Counted from the stretch's first letter, positions 10,201 through 22,000 are shown. The stretch is 64,000 nucleotides of DNA from Muricea muricata (GCA_963855995.1 OY979716.1:38424624-38488623); one strand, 5' to 3'. Notes: generated by a model not told the origin, from the sequence alone. Program-made: numbers and translations.

Positions 10201-13200
10201 GTTCAATATTGTGGGCTGGTTCCCACATCTGTGTGATCCACATCCGCTTCTTATCTGTGTCCATACCTGGTATGTCTAACAGCTCTATAAGTTTCTCCAT
10301 TACTCCCAGACGAACATATTGTCCATCCCAACTAACGCCTTCCAACTGAGTGTCCTTGACACCAGCCCCGTTTAAAACTTTCTTGGCCATTGCAGCTAGA
10401 CCATCAGCATCATGATGTGTGACGGGTGGAACTTCAAGCATGACTGGAGCCAACATCACGTCAGATAGAGGGTTGGACGAGACAGGAATAATGATTGCAT
10501 GGATTTGTCCAGTTCTTTTATTTGGTGTCATCTTATCCATCACCATACCAACAGGTGGGCGTTGATTTGTGCAATCAAGTTTTCTTGATAAAGCTTGTTT
10601 TAGATCAACATCCATAGTGGCAGCAATATCTTTCGTTAATGCCCTTGCAAAGATTCTACTGTGGTTCACATCTCCTACTTCGCATTTGTTTAGTTTAGCT
10701 ACCAGTACGTCACTCTCAAAGCTGTTGTAGCTGTTTCCTTGCATTATTTCATTGTATCGGATTCTGAATAGATTCATTCCAGCTGTGTAAGATCTGGCTT
10801 GTCTTTTGGATTCTGCCAGCTGCTCTGCCTCGATTCTCTCCAACTGCTTCTGATGAAACACACTCTTATCCCTTCCCTGAGCTCCAAATAAATGCTCTGC
10901 AATATGACTTTTCAAATGACACAGGGTTTTTGGTTGTTGGCTGGGATTTGTAAACTTCTCGATATTATATTTGTTTACATTAACTTTAAAATATCCCGTA
11001 TTTTTTTCGTTAACATTTCTTCGAAGTTCTTCCTGAGACGTGCAGATTGTGCACGAAATTATTCCTGATTCTTCGTCGTAGGTGAATTTATTTTGTTCTA
11101 AATATCTTACCAGGCTGTCTAAATCTTTGCAATCAGCCAGGTCTCCACGAGATATTTTGTCACTTGTTTTAGTCTGATTAACTTTACTCTGGCATGTGTT
11201 GACAGGAATATTCCTACAAGAATTGTTAATAGTTTCTATGATATTTTGTTCCGACGCCTGGATTTTTTTCCCAATACTATCATTTGATTCTTTGATTAAT
11301 TTCACAATGATGGTCTCATCTGCTGTATTCTTACCAGATTGGGAAGAAAACATTTTTTTCACCGCTTTCTCTGGAATTGACTCTGTCTCCGCATATCTGC
11401 TTCTTTTCATTGAAACAAAATCTTCAGAAACTAGACATTCTCTATTCTCCAGTGTTTCTGAGCCTGTGATTTTATCAATCTCATTCTTTCCATCATCTTC
11501 AGTGTCGTCCATTTCAGTTACTTCGTCAAGGTCTTTGACTGTGTTCTTTTCCTGACTCTGACTCTCACTCTCAGCTTCCTTTTCACCATCAGAGATTTGC
11601 TTGTCAAGAACTTGGAATAAAGTGTGCTGATTTGATGGTATGATAATTCTGTGTTTAGCTGGCCTTCCCGGATGCTGAACATTATTATGTCTTTCTAGAT
11701 TGTCCAATCTTGTTTCTGTTTTACAATAGAAACACTGCACAGTCTCCTTACTCCCGGTTTGTCCCCATTTGCTAGAATTAGCCATTGAATTTTTAAAAAA
11801 TATGTCTTCTGTAAGCAAATTCTGTAAGCACTGATAAAATTCGAAAGTCACGTGTCGTTAACATGCATATTATATAGAGGTCAGCGGCAGAACCATGGCA
11901 ACAACATTCCGAACGGAAATTTATTCTTTTAATTATAGTGCATTTGCTTCCATATATAAACAGGGAAGGCATGTGAGAGTGTTAATGAGTGTGACCCAAA
12001 TATATCAAGCGACTGCTTTCACAGGCTTCCAAAGCAAAGTGCTAAATTGGAACCAAACAGCATCGTGCCCTATCTTCGGCTCCTTCGGGCTCCGTGGCGG
12101 TCGATAATTTAAAAAATGAAAATCAATGGGCAATAGATGCTGGCAATTCTGCCATATACAGCTTATGGTTTATCTTACAGTTTGTGGGATTTCAGTGGGA
12201 ATAGACTGTTAATGTATCCGGTATGTAAACAATGATTTGACCCCAATACATTTTGTCGAACTGTAAATTAACATGTATGCATGATAGTAATCAAGCTGTA
12301 TTATTTTCGTCAGACTTACATCGCACATGCTAAAATTTCTTGCTCAGTTTGTCTATAATTTCTGTGGCACTGCAGTGGCAGATTACAGCATTTCACCTTG
12401 GATAATGATAACAATGTTACAGCTTGATTAATGATTCCTTCCATTTATATTTTATAACCAATTCATTACTCAAGTAATGTGATTTTCTTATTGTAACCAT
12501 GAATAGTTCATGATAGCTTTTAGAAATAGCCTCCTGTTATTGGCATTGCAAAGCTTTAAATAAATGTAGCTCTGATGCTCAACACCTTTTAATTTTGCAG
12601 AATATTTTTAGTAACTGTCTTCTCAGTATCGTCCAGTGGCATTGCCATCTGGTATAGACACTGTCAAACTGACACAAATTATAGTGCCACTACTAACTTG
12701 TCAGCCACTCAGCCTTAATTAACTGCCTATTCAACTATCATTTTTTTAAGCTTTTTTGTGTTACTGTTGAGTCAAAGGGTAAAGACTACAAAGAGGGGCA
12801 GCCACTTCATTCAAAAAAGTGTAAGGTGCTGTTGTCATGATACGTCATGGGCGCCATGTTCCTAGCCAGTGCCCTAAACAGAAGCATTTCCCTCCGGTAT
12901 TAGTAGGCATTTTTAATATTTCTGGGGGGAACAAGCATGCAATATTCCTCATGGGTGCCATGTTCCTAGCCAGTGCCCTAAACAGAGGAAGTCATCCCCC
13001 GGAAATATTAAAAATGGCTACTAATACAGGGGGGAAATGCTTCTGTTTAGGGCACTGGCTAGGAACATGGCACCCATGACGTATCATGGCGACAGCACCT
13101 TATGCTTTTTTGAATGAAGTGGCCCCTCTTTGTAGTCTCTACGTACTCTTTGGTTGAGTGGAATGTTCGACCACTAAACCTTCCTCACTGACCTCACACA

Positions 13201-13629
13201 TAGTAAACCTTCCTCACGGGTGACACCCGCATACCCGCAGCTTTTTTGCAACTCTGTCCACCACAAAATGTTCCAGATTGGTGTAAGTGTGGACACTGTG
13301 TAGCCATGCCAACACAAGAAGAAAATAAGTGTTGCACAAGAACAGAACGGCCATGTATATCAACAACACCACTGTTGCAACAACTGGTTATCGATCCAAA
13401 TGTTTTGGATATTGCCATGCGTTATAGGGAAGATATGATGGTACTGGGCAATGGTAGAAATAATGAAAACTTTAGGCATGCTGCTTACAGGCAGTATGTT
13501 TTGTGGCAGCATGGCCGTCTAGGACGCGGAAATAGAAGAGTTGTACCCAGTTGTTGTGTTGTAGCGATCCGCAATCGTTATCCTTCACCAAATGGTGTGT
13601 ACACTGGGTACAGACCAGCAAGACTGTAA
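7270..13629 (+). CDS. Transposon-borne protein: Cys-rich module plus P2X7-receptor-type C-terminal (ballast) domain, element A copy
   Basis: Four exons: 7270-7514, 7836-7971, 8060-8230 and 13241-13629. All have GT..AG borders and compatible phases. Exon 1 encodes MAEALDRSF, an acidic stretch, then CSCRSNC...FCPCK, a Cys-rich module. A one-base slip just after FCPCK shifts the frame to YCSSVCHDG...NNRRALES, so this copy is frameshifted. Exon 2 is acidic and Ser-rich. Exon 3 holds a helix (VDGLGIEALRRLARELLRR) and a Pro-rich linker. Exon 4 is the conserved domain: WCKCGHCVAMP, ENKCC, a Cys in RPCIS, then AAYRQY-like AAYRQYVLWQHGRLGRGN, VVPSCCVVAIRNRYPS and GVYTGYRP. These match the order of the cytosolic zinc-binding ballast domain of vertebrate P2X7 (P2RX7_C family). 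No P2X channel transmembrane region is present. The large third intron holds later insertions. The same gene occurs intact in element B. Confidence 0.8.
8231..8752. other. Intron sequence of the ballast-domain gene
   Basis: AT-rich, no coding features. It lies between exon 3 and the nested hAT transposase, whose left terminus I could not place. Confidence 0.5.
8753..11851 (-). CDS. Intact hAT-superfamily transposase, 1032 codons, nested in element A
   Basis: A single uninterrupted frame of 1032 codons, by far the longest in the window. Near the N-terminus VQCFYCKTE...NLERHNNVQH is a zinc finger, followed by an acidic region (residues about 85-140). A second Cys/His unit (ISCTICTS ... HLKSHIAEH) lies around residues 265-320. 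The RNase H-like core shows MVMDKMTP (first Asp region), VSWDGQYVRLGV and MWEPAHNIELATKD. The C-terminus holds the dimerisation segment LGESALDRHFGGRRWWHFV. An internal ATG 22 codons in (MANSSKW) is an alternative start. The length and order fit the ZNF862-like branch of hAT. It lies antisense inside the last intron of the ballast gene. I could not identify its terminal repeats or 8-bp target duplication. The intact frame implies recent insertion or purifying selection. Confidence 0.8.
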   Translation of the reverse strand: MTFEFYQCLQNLLTEDIFFKNSMANSSKWGQTGSKETVQCFYCKTETRLDNLERHNNVQHPGRPAKHRIIIPSNQHTLFQVLDKQISDGEKEAESESQSQEKNTVKDLDEVTEMDDTEDDGKNEIDKITGSETLENRECLVSEDFVSMKRSRYAETESIPEKAVKKMFSSQSGKNTADETIIVKLIKESNDSIGKKIQASEQNIIETINNSCRNIPVNTCQSKVNQTKTSDKISRGDLADCKDLDSLVRYLEQNKFTYDEESGIISCTICTSQEELRRNVNEKNTGYFKVNVNKYNIEKFTNPSQQPKTLCHLKSHIAEHLFGAQGRDKSVFHQKQLERIEAEQLAESKRQARSYTAGMNLFRIRYNEIMQGNSYNSFESDVLVAKLNKCEVGDVNHSRIFARALTKDIAATMDVDLKQALSRKLDCTNQRPPVGMVMDKMTPNKRTGQIHAIIIPVSSNPLSDVMLAPVMLEVPPVTHHDADGLAAMAKKVLNGAGVKDTQLEGVSWDGQYVRLGVMEKLIELLDIPGMDTDKKRMWITQMWEPAHNIELATKDIREMTTVFDWFVEHISIVNGIIQTLNIGKGLEQCLTAAEEQNRRLYRLTNLSTTRFSAYFERSLSNFEKDFPIIVQALQTRSMECGEKDQREHASNWLKKILTKTFIMVNLGLIDIHRLLGTFSCLLQTVEQFPWTVEQRLRELIKCLRDMSAILLKSAEEDDEVTDVSADIDAKRWPTLSQYVNSVLSEQYHGLSTGLAEEKRRGRSAANVGSNDSLLTVQNRLTSLCKMLAERIENRTIKNEKYPHIFQLMASCFEVQDLLQRKVDSVENYGVLELKELLKQACYSQEITTDILAQYEIFKLRLMALFDDQENPLLKNVEHLCYETHQCSSECNVKHYKDCKQFQKVKEPRVVISLKFYHLFLREEDLYMGIEDFLHFFLRCATKTHAEGVAESMGNYVEMHSDKRRGLDIGDVGLEARIHWNGPPIHHATRLGESALDRHFGGRRWWHFVTKNNRLESLVTKRLKKEKPRLPFY
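11852..12782. other. Intron sequence right of the nested hAT protein
   Basis: No gene recognised. It presumably contains the hAT element's 5' untranslated region and right terminus. Confidence 0.4.
12783..13142. repeat. Foldback (MITE-like) element of about 360 bp
   Basis: Ends are inverted: AGACTACAAAGAGGGG at left and its complement CCCCTCTTTGTAGTCT at right, continuing through TTCATTCAAAAAAG and the CATGATACGTCATGG region. A 37-bp unit (CATGGGYGCCATGTTCC...) occurs twice direct (about 12846 and 12949) and once inverted (about 13042), so the arms contain a smaller palindrome. No clear target duplication was found. It lies in the last intron of the ballast gene, 100 bp before exon 4. Confidence 0.7.
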
Positions 13630-14181
13630 AAATCACGTTGAACTGAACATCACATTTTCATTGTGTCACATTTATTTATTTTAGTATTCTAAATCTTAAC
13701 AACTATAAATATTAGCCATTGTTTTTTCTATCTATACTACTTACTTCCATTTAGTTTTAATATGAAATAAATGTCTTCAAAGATTGCTAATTCTACTTCA
13801 GACAACATTATACCACAATTTGACTGTTTCGCTCAATATCAGAGCTCATCAGCATGCCTAGGAATCACTGGATATACAACTTAGTAGAACCTTAGCATGA
13901 ATAATATTTTCCAACTTTTCACATATATCCTTCTGTCAAATAAATAAAGAAAGGAATCAAAACATTACTATCCTAAAAATGTTTGTATGATATAATGATG
14001 TATCAAAACTAGCAAATAGCATGGCTTATTGTATGCATATCAGTGATTCCGACATGGACAGCCTGGCCCAAAACTGGACCTGGGGGTTTGAATTCAGAGT
14101 TTTCCTTCTCCTAGATGGATTGCCAACCACGGCTAATGAGCTCCATCTGCCCAATTTAGAAGATTGTCTTACAGTAGATCT
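13630..14181. other. Short spacer between two convergent 3' ends in element A
   Basis: This holds the 3' untranslated regions of both genes. AATAAA-like signals occur (for example ATGAAATAAATG near 13761 on plus). No other gene is visible. Confidence 0.5.
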
Positions 14182-17100
14182 TCACTCAAACCTAGATTGG
14201 TGAGCTTCAACCAGAGACTGCACGGGAGGAGGTGGAATTGCAGAGATGTTAGGCATGATTCTTTGTGGGTCATCATGCAAAACACCAATTCTATCACTGA
14301 CATGTGCTTCTGAGACTTCCTTCTTCTCAAATATTCTCTTCATAAGATTTGGTATGTAATCATAGGTTCTAGGTTTTAGCACCTTCAGTGCACGCCACTG
14401 CTGTGTCCTTTTACTAAACTTCCGCTCAAATCTAGATTTGCATTGAATTACATTGATTATAAGGTTTTCCTGGCATACAAAGACTAGTTAATCCATAATT
14501 TTAAAAAGTGAGAAAATTATTAGATCTAAAATGGAAAAATGTATCAGATGTACATTATGAAATTAATACCTTGGTTGACCATCAGCTGTAGTAGCAACAT
14601 CTCTACCCCTGTGATGGTTAAAGTCGATTGCAGCTAATTGGTTGCGCATTCGATAAGCAACAAATCTACAGTAGTAGAATTAAAAAACATGTTGAAAGAT
14701 GTCATATGATAGCAACACTGGGAAATGACAATTTTTTAAATACTCAGTTGTTACTTAATTAAAAAGCCTCCAGTCTGAGCAGCCATTTTAATCACCCATT
14801 ACCTCATTCATAAGATTTGCACATGTTGTTCAGTTTAATTGATTTACACAACTATTAATATCTCATCAAGTTTTCTGTACTATACCAATATTACCTGGGA
14901 CCACAGAAGATGAAAAAAATATTGGTAATCGAGGGAGCCCATATTCATATATTCACATTCTGCCTCTGTGATTAATTTCATTTGAAATTGAAATTTGCTT
15001 TTACAGTTTGTAAACCCAAATATATGAATATGGGCTCTCTCAATCAACAATCTTCCGCAATCCCTGATTATTAATAGCAACTTAGCATATGTCTGTAAAT
15101 ACTAACGTGTAAGACTGGCGCTTCGCAGCATACATCAGAATGTGGTTGTGGAAAGATTCCAAAAACCCTGTGTGTCTGAATAGAAAAAAGGAACATTCAA
15201 TCAATATGTATTGTATGCAATTGTATAGTTTATAAGGTTGTGCAGCTGAATACCTGAAGTTTATGAAATAAGGGATAGTGTTCAGGAATCTTTTGTCAAG
15301 CACAATCTTAGCCAGTGCACTATGAGCTGCTGAATTCTTCTTCAACCAAGGTTTGTTTCTTTCTGCTTCAGTCAGTGGAGCATGAGCACATTGTCCCCCA
15401 TTGACTCCTTCTTCTAATACCCACTCATGTTCATTGGCAACATGGTGTAGTATGCCAATCCACATATCCTTTAAAATAAAAATTATATAGTTGATATTTG
15501 AATAATCTAATATTATTTTCATATGCACATAACTTACTACAATATCTTACTTTAAAGTTTTTGACACTGCTTTTGCAATTCTTTGCACAGAACCAAAAAT
15601 GGTTCCTGACTGAAGGTGCCCAGAGTTGGAGGTCTTCATTGCCTTTAGATTTTGCAGCCTGGATTCATAAAAACAAATGCTCTTTTTTACCTTTCTGATG
15701 TTTTAAAGTAGGGTCACTATAATATAGTTATCAGCTACATATATCAACCTATTGCATAGTGTATACTTATAAAAAACTTACAGCATTAATTTTTTTAGCA
15801 ATTGATTTTCCACCATGCCAAACATCATTCTGGTGAACAATGGCCTTGTACTTGTCTTTATTTTCTAAAGGTTTGAATTACACAAATGCAATTGAGCAGA
15901 AAATTTTTGTAGGTGAGTGATTGGTAGGAACTTCTACTAAAATAGTTTGCTAAATCTTTTGCATTAATTTTTATTTTAATCACACATACATTTTATAGCC
16001 ATAAGATATTTAATTGACATTCAATTACCATAAACTGTTCTAATGAGACTTTCTACATAGATAAACTTACTCATCAATGCTCCAATCTCAAGATGACCAT
16101 CTGTAACCACCTCCTTTATGCACATTGCTGATGTAAGTAGCTTGTCTAACCCCCTTTCAAATCCAATCCTTTCCATATTGTTGCTTTTCCCTGCCGCTTC
16201 CCTCACATCAACAATGTTCATTTGAAGAATGGCATTATCAGCCATATCTGCCAAGCTATATGTGGAATACTGAGCTGAATGACCAGGTGAGCCATTCCTC
16301 CCATCACCACTCAGTATGATATCTTTACCAGCACGTACATCCCAAAGTTCCTTCTTTTGTTGCTCCCAGAAGTCATTCACTGTAGGGGCAATGTACAAAC
16401 TCTGGTACTGATAAAACAGTGATTTTGAAAAATACTGTAAATTGTAGAATTTGAACATCAACCCGATTTTTGTAAAAGAGTTCCCAGATAATAACAGAGA
16501 CGAAGCCAAAGCCAGATTGCCTGCCTTGACATTGCAGCATGTTGGTTGGGCTGACCATCTTCCACCAAAATGACCAGAATTACATTTCCACACTACCACC
16601 AGACAAGTACCAACATATCTTTTGGTATACATGAGTGCATGACCACACCCTTGCCTTTTACAAATACTACCATGTAGATCGGTCAATAGGGACATGATAG
16701 CATCTGTAAAGACAATGCACTTATCACTCTTGACGGCTTCATCTGGTGATACTTCAAGGACCATTGAAATAGCAATCACTGCTGATTCCATGAGATGTGG
16801 ACCCATATTCATCTTGATCTATATCTTCAGATTCATCATGACCCTCAATAGTAGTGTCAAAGACTTCATCTTCAACTGATGCAAAGGTTTCAGATAAACT
16901 ATTAACAAAGTATATACAGATTTGTGTAACATATTAGACAGGTTCAGATTTGACTTCCACTACCACTACTGCTACCACTACTGCTACCTTATCCCGATTT
17001 TTAAGCAATCTGATTGGTCAGTTAGGCAGACCAAGCTCATCTGATTGGCTGAAAGATTGATTAAGGTAGTGGTAGTGGTAGTGGTAGTGGTAGTGGTAGT

Positions 17101-18617
17101 GGTAGTGGTAGTGGTAGTGGTAGTGGTAGTGGTAGTGGTAGTGGTAGTGGTAGTGGTAGTGGAAGTCAAATCTGAACCTCTCTAATCTTAACACAACTTA
17201 ACACAATAATATCATTTTCTGTGAGCACGCACAATACAATCCGACAAACATCACAGTGCTCATATGAGGATAAACCACAATGATAAAAATTCATTTCTTT
17301 CCACCCAAAATGGAAGATGAATTGTACAGGATGTAGAAAACAGGTTGACCCTTTGAACTATAGCCACATTTCAATCTGTTGTATGGTATTGCCAATTTGA
17401 CAGCTGTGGTTGTTTCTTTCGCATGCTGCGCAAAAAAGGTCTTATTCATATGGAAATCATTTAGAGTTTTGAAATTAACGCAACAGGTTGCGGCTAATTT
17501 GAATTGTGGTTACTTCAAAGGGTCTACCTTTTCATACACTTTGTAGAGTTAAAAAGACAAATGATCTTTTACAGTAAAATTAATAAAATATAGCTAGCAT
17601 ACTTCTGGTTCCCGTCAATATGGTGTGGAACAGCTGTTTCTGGCATGATAATGGTATTATCGTCATCATCAGATTCACTTTCGCTGGCGGTCAAAGTGGC
17701 AGACATGGTTTCATCTAACATATCCGGTCTGTGTTTAGATACAAGCAAAAAATAATACCCATTAAAGAATCAGTTGTCCTTAGCAAATAAAGTCTTGTCA
17801 TCAATACAATATTTTAATATACGCTTGCGATAAATCACACAAACCTATGTCGCTTTGGCGATGGAGAGCTGTATTGGTCCGGCATCAGTCTTCTTCGACT
17901 TATTATTGTTGTTGTGAGCGTTGGGGGTATCACTACATCCGAACGAATAGGAAGAAAATTAAAATAAGACATTTGTCAACGTTTTCCTGTCTATGTCTTA
18001 CCTGGCGATGGCAAATCATATCTTAAACCACTGGTCTTAGGAATCACATCAACTGGTGTTGAATGTAATGTCGCTAGCACTAAAAAATAACAAGCAAATT
18101 TGACATGAGATCATGAATAGTTCAGTTTAGAAATCAGATACACCGCATTTATAATAGAAAGTAAAAAAAATTAATAAAGGCTCCGATATTCTAAAGAATA
18201 TTAGTACCTGGTGAACTGGGTGAAGATGGCTGTGTACAGTGTGGAGACATTTGACTCTGTTCTTCAAACAATAACCCCATTGTGCTTTCAGTTTGAGTTT
18301 CCACGTCACTAAAAAATCAGGTGCAAAACGTTATAGAAGAAAGGTATACAAAACAGAAAAGTTGAGAGGTGTATTTGAATCGTTTGATTACGCTTTTACC
18401 TCAAAGTGTTTCTTATATTGTAGCTGTTCAGAAGAAACTCGGCTACATCCTTGTCTGATTTTAAGTTGTGTTCATCTTTGAACACTCTCCACCTTTCGAA
18501 TGCTTCATACAAACATACTCTAGACGCATTCCTTTTCTTTTGTAATTTCTTGAGCGAACCCTTGTCAAAACGACTTGAAGGATTCCCTTGAGAACTTGAC
18601 GCACCTGAATCGGCCAT
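14182..18617 (-). CDS. Kolobok-like transposase, 12 exons, element A (damaged)
   Basis: Exons (minus): 18617-18400, 18308-18208, 18079-18002, 17932-17845, 17728-17603, 16898-16081, 15864-15782, 15658-15551, 15468-15254, 15175-15107, 14665-14570 and 14469-14182. The first five encode a short basic/Myb-like start (KLQKKRN, YEAFERWRVF) and a Ser/acid-rich linker. Exon 6 holds a zinc-binding pair (CKRQGCGHA, CNSGHF), SGDGRNGSPGHSAQY and VVTDGHLEIG. Exon 7 has NDVWHGGKSIAKK, exon 9 MWIGILHHVANEHEW, exon 10 RHTGFLESFHNHIL with the presumed catalytic Glu. The order matches element B exon for exon. Oddities: the 5' part of exon 6 appears frameshifted relative to its catalytic part (near 16760-16800), and the usual DSPG Asp is Gly here, so activity is doubtful. 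An intron holds the MITE at 16940-17179. Confidence 0.8.
16940..17179. mobile_element. 240-bp hairpin MITE whose arm has expanded into a (GGTAGT)n array
   Basis: Terminal inverted repeats begin AGGTTCAGATTTGACTTCCA (left) and are matched exactly at the right end (reading inwards). Both run into CTACCAC/GTGGTAG triplets. The left arm keeps a short, varied version and the right arm is a pure hexamer array. The centre is a short unique sequence. It lies in intron 5 of the element A transposase. I saw no convincing target duplication. Confidence 0.75.
17065..17162 (+). repeat. (GGTAGT)n microsatellite, about 16 copies
   Basis: Near-perfect hexamer array of about 98 bp forming the inner part of the right arm of the surrounding MITE. 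Confidence 0.95.
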
Positions 18618-18658
18618 CACTCCTCAAATACAAGATGCGTGTCGCGAATTTTAATGAG

Positions 18659-18736
18659 GCAAAGGAAAGCTCACTTCCGGAGTGGCTCACCAATTGTTAT
18701 GCGCAGAAAATATGCGTACTCGACTGTCACCCCCCT
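18659..18736 (-). repeat. Right terminal inverted repeat of element A
   Basis: Reverse complement of the left end, about 73 of 78 positions identical, followed directly by TTAA. Confidence 0.9.
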
Positions 18737-18740
18737 TTAA

Positions 18741-19009
18741 GCGAAATAAATATTGAAAATTATATTGTATAAATTAAAATAGTCTGATAAATATTTTGTA
18801 GATTACTAAAAGTCAAATCAGCAGGCTATGTATGCAACCTGTATTAAACTGAAACAACTCAAACAAAAGTGGAATAGTTTACACGTTTCCTAACAAGACA
18901 GTCCAGATTTATCAGTATCAATTTGAAACAAATATGAATTCCTCTGCTTTGTAATACCGATTAAAAACTCATTAAATTTCATACGGTTGTATAAGAACAA
19001 AAGAGAGTA
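18741..19009. other. Flank right of element A, no feature
   Basis: AT-rich, no gene or repeat recognised. Confidence 0.4.
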
Positions 19010-22000
19010 CTATCCCATAACACTTGCCACAGCAACATCTTTTTCACATGAAACAATTCTTCTCAATTGATTCGTCCCATAGTCATATAGCTTTCTTAAA
19101 TTAAGGCCATCAGGCAGGCCGTGCATGTAATAGGAAGATATGTCTTTCATGATCCATTCATGCGGCATTGTTTGTCCCTCTTTGCCACTTCCAGAGCCTA
19201 CAAAAAATGAAATACTGATGCTAGGTTCAGATTAGGAGTTTGGCATATTTGTCTGTAAATAATGAAACTCACCGAATGCTTGATTAAATATTTTTCTTAC
19301 TTTCCTAATCAAACCATCACAACTTAGGAGCGTCAACTTGAAAAACACCATGCAAGAGTTACAGGTATACATGAAAAGAGATGGGAATATAGATGGATAT
19401 AAAAAAAAAACAGCTGTTGTCACCAACCCATATTAACAGGGTTTGTAAGTGATTGGTTACAACAATGAAAGTCAGTAAAGTATGTAAGTTGATTTAAATG
19501 ACGAGTTACAAACAATGAAAACACTGACCAATTTAAGTCATCACAAGTAGCCCAAAACACTATATATTTTCAAATGGTTTACTGTGAAAATCTAGAGGAA
19601 AGGGTGACGTCTATTGTTGCACTTTTAACTGTAGGTTGAGATTAAAGCTTCATTTACAAAATCAGTGGGAATCTAAGTTCAAACCTCAACAGACCAGATA
19701 CCAGGGGTAGATCTACAAGATTTTGTGACTAGTTTCCCATCATACACGACCCCCTCCCACCAACCGATGACATACTGAGCTAGATGTATTAACATTGGAA
19801 TACCAATTGCCGCAATGAACATGGATTTATGTCATAAAATCTACCATAAGTCAGAATGCATTTTTGACAAAAAGTAACAGAGGACTCATCTAGCTAGCAC
19901 ATAATTACATTCCCTAGTAAATAAAACATCAGAGAAAGTGACCTCACTTGCTTATCTTAATTATAATCAGATGTAAATTAAGATCTCCACTTATGTAATC
20001 ATATTCAGTGGTTGTAAGGGAGAGTACGAGTATCAAATGACATTGGATAACATTTATATCTTAATTCTTAAAAGCATTCAAAGTAATATTATTTCATTGG
20101 CTTGCTGGCATATATCAATATTGTATTTATAGTTATGTGGTTGAATAAATAGTTGTTGCTCAATGTTACTGCCAAGAAGATCTCATCACAATGTTTATAG
20201 TGTAATCAGGTCTATACTCATTATGCAGTGCGGGTATATCATACGAGTTTATCGTCATTTATCGTCATATACATAATACATTTAAAGTTATAAAGATCCT
20301 TGAACACTTACCCATGGCATACAGAAAGCGCGATTGAGAAGCGTTGAGTACACTAACCATGGGAATCGAAGTAGCTATTTACGTTAAGCCATCTATGTAA
20401 GGTATATGAAGTATAGAACTGCGGTCTTGTGTTTACAATTTCGTAGCTTTCCAGCGGCTGCGACAAAAGAAGGCCATCATTCAAAGAAAGCTTCCTAGTT
20501 CCAAGCATTGTTGACCTGCGAAGTACAAAGATACCATGGTATTAGCATTCACGCAAACATTACAAATCTCCACAAAACATTCGGTTGTATTTATAACATT
20601 TGACTAGTGCCTGACTAGTTTCTGTGGATTTAATTAACGGCCTTCAGCCAATGACAACGGGTTTTGACTAGTGCACAAATATTTTCGTTTGGTCTTAGCC
20701 AATTATATGCGACTTTGACTAGTTTCTGTGGAAAGTTCCACGCAAAGTGAACTAGTGCACTCACGCGAGAGCAGCAGTTTCCACGCATTTGATTTGCACC
20801 ACTGATCTAAATAAATCAGTGAATTGCATGTGACATTTTAAGGTCAATTCACAATGCCAACGTTGAAAGTACCTTATATAAACAAAAAATGTTTATTGAT
20901 AATTACACTGAATCATCATATACAAATATAGCAAAAATGACTGAGAATTTTATCACTAGTTTGGTCATTAGGAAATTACTGAAAGAAAAAAGACAGAGAA
21001 TATCAAGTTTGGCAAAATTTGACTAGCTTCCGGGAACTAGCGGAACTAGTGTGAATCCACCCCTGCTGGATACATTGAGAATAGGGCAAATTTTTATTGA
21101 AATGAGAATCCATTCATTAATACTTGCTAATATTGCACTTCAAATATTGAAACATTGACATGATAGAGCCATTCACATACCACAATATGCATTCTTTCAC
21201 ATTTCAGCATATATATGGTTTAGAATAGATGGATTGCTGATGATTTGTTTGCCTTTCTCGGAACCAACACGCTTTAATTCGTTTTTGTGGAACAGCAAGA
21301 CACAACTATCAACCTCCAATGATTCATTAAATGTTTTACACACATGTTCTTGTAGCTTGACCAGTGCATTGTTTATCAGCTCCTTTCTTGTTTGTGGCAC
21401 CAAAGGTTTCTCAGCCTTTATACTGCTCTTTTGTCCCTTCATCAAGATTTTCCATGCTTCTGAGTATGCCTTGTTCTTTTCCAAAAGGAACAGAAGCTTT
21501 TTTTACTCTATTAATACAAAGATGGTATGCATTATGTATTGTGCATGATTCATTGTAACTACTGTACAGTATTATACACGAAGCTTACTTGCCACACAAA
21601 GCAAGTGAGTACATGTAAATATAAAATAACCCAGTTACCGTAGTACCACACTTAGAAAAAATCATCTCTCTGTGCTTAATAATTTTTAAACAATGCCTAT
21701 TCCAGACTGCGGAGTATGACAGCTTTCAGTGACGTCTTAAGAATCAAATTTAAGTGTGGGTGCCATAAATAGTCACCAATTGCACATCTTGAGTCATTCA
21801 AGGCACTGAAGTAACAAATGTATGTTTTAAAAGAATAAAAATTAGAGCTTTCTGGAGCAAATTAAAATGCAACAATTATGAAAAGGAAGAACGTAGCTGT
21901 GCTAAGCTCTTTGTCTTCAACAACTTTTGACATATTGTTTGCACTCTGATGCCTTTTAGGACCATATCAATTGGTGAGGTTGTTTTTCTTAACAAACTGC

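Larger units (their letters stand above)
6909..18736. mobile_element. Element A: Kolobok-like TTAA transposon with transposase and ballast-domain cargo gene
   Basis: An 11.8-kb element bounded by TTAA on both sides (6905-6908 and 18737-18740). Its termini are inverted repeats of about 78 bp starting AGGGGGGTGACAGTCGAGTA, with about five mismatches. TTAA target duplication and a DGR-SPGHSA-type transposase are hallmarks of the Kolobok superfamily. It holds two tail-to-tail genes: a Cys-rich/P2X7-type protein on plus (7270-13629) and the transposase on minus (18617-14182), 552 bp apart at their 3' ends. Without the material nested in introns (hAT protein 8753-11851, foldback 12783-13142, MITE 16940-17179) it would approach the 6.3 kb of element B. 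Damage in both genes suggests the copy is no longer autonomous. Confidence 0.85.

Noticed and set aside
8834..11555. Plus-strand frames of 74-119 codons
   Set aside because: They are antisense to the intact hAT transposase.
7270..13629. A true P2X receptor gene
   Set aside because: There is no channel ectodomain or transmembrane segment; only the ballast-type C-terminal domain is present, inside a transposon.
16984..17169. Poly-threonine open frame
   Set aside because: It is the translation of the GGTAGT microsatellite.
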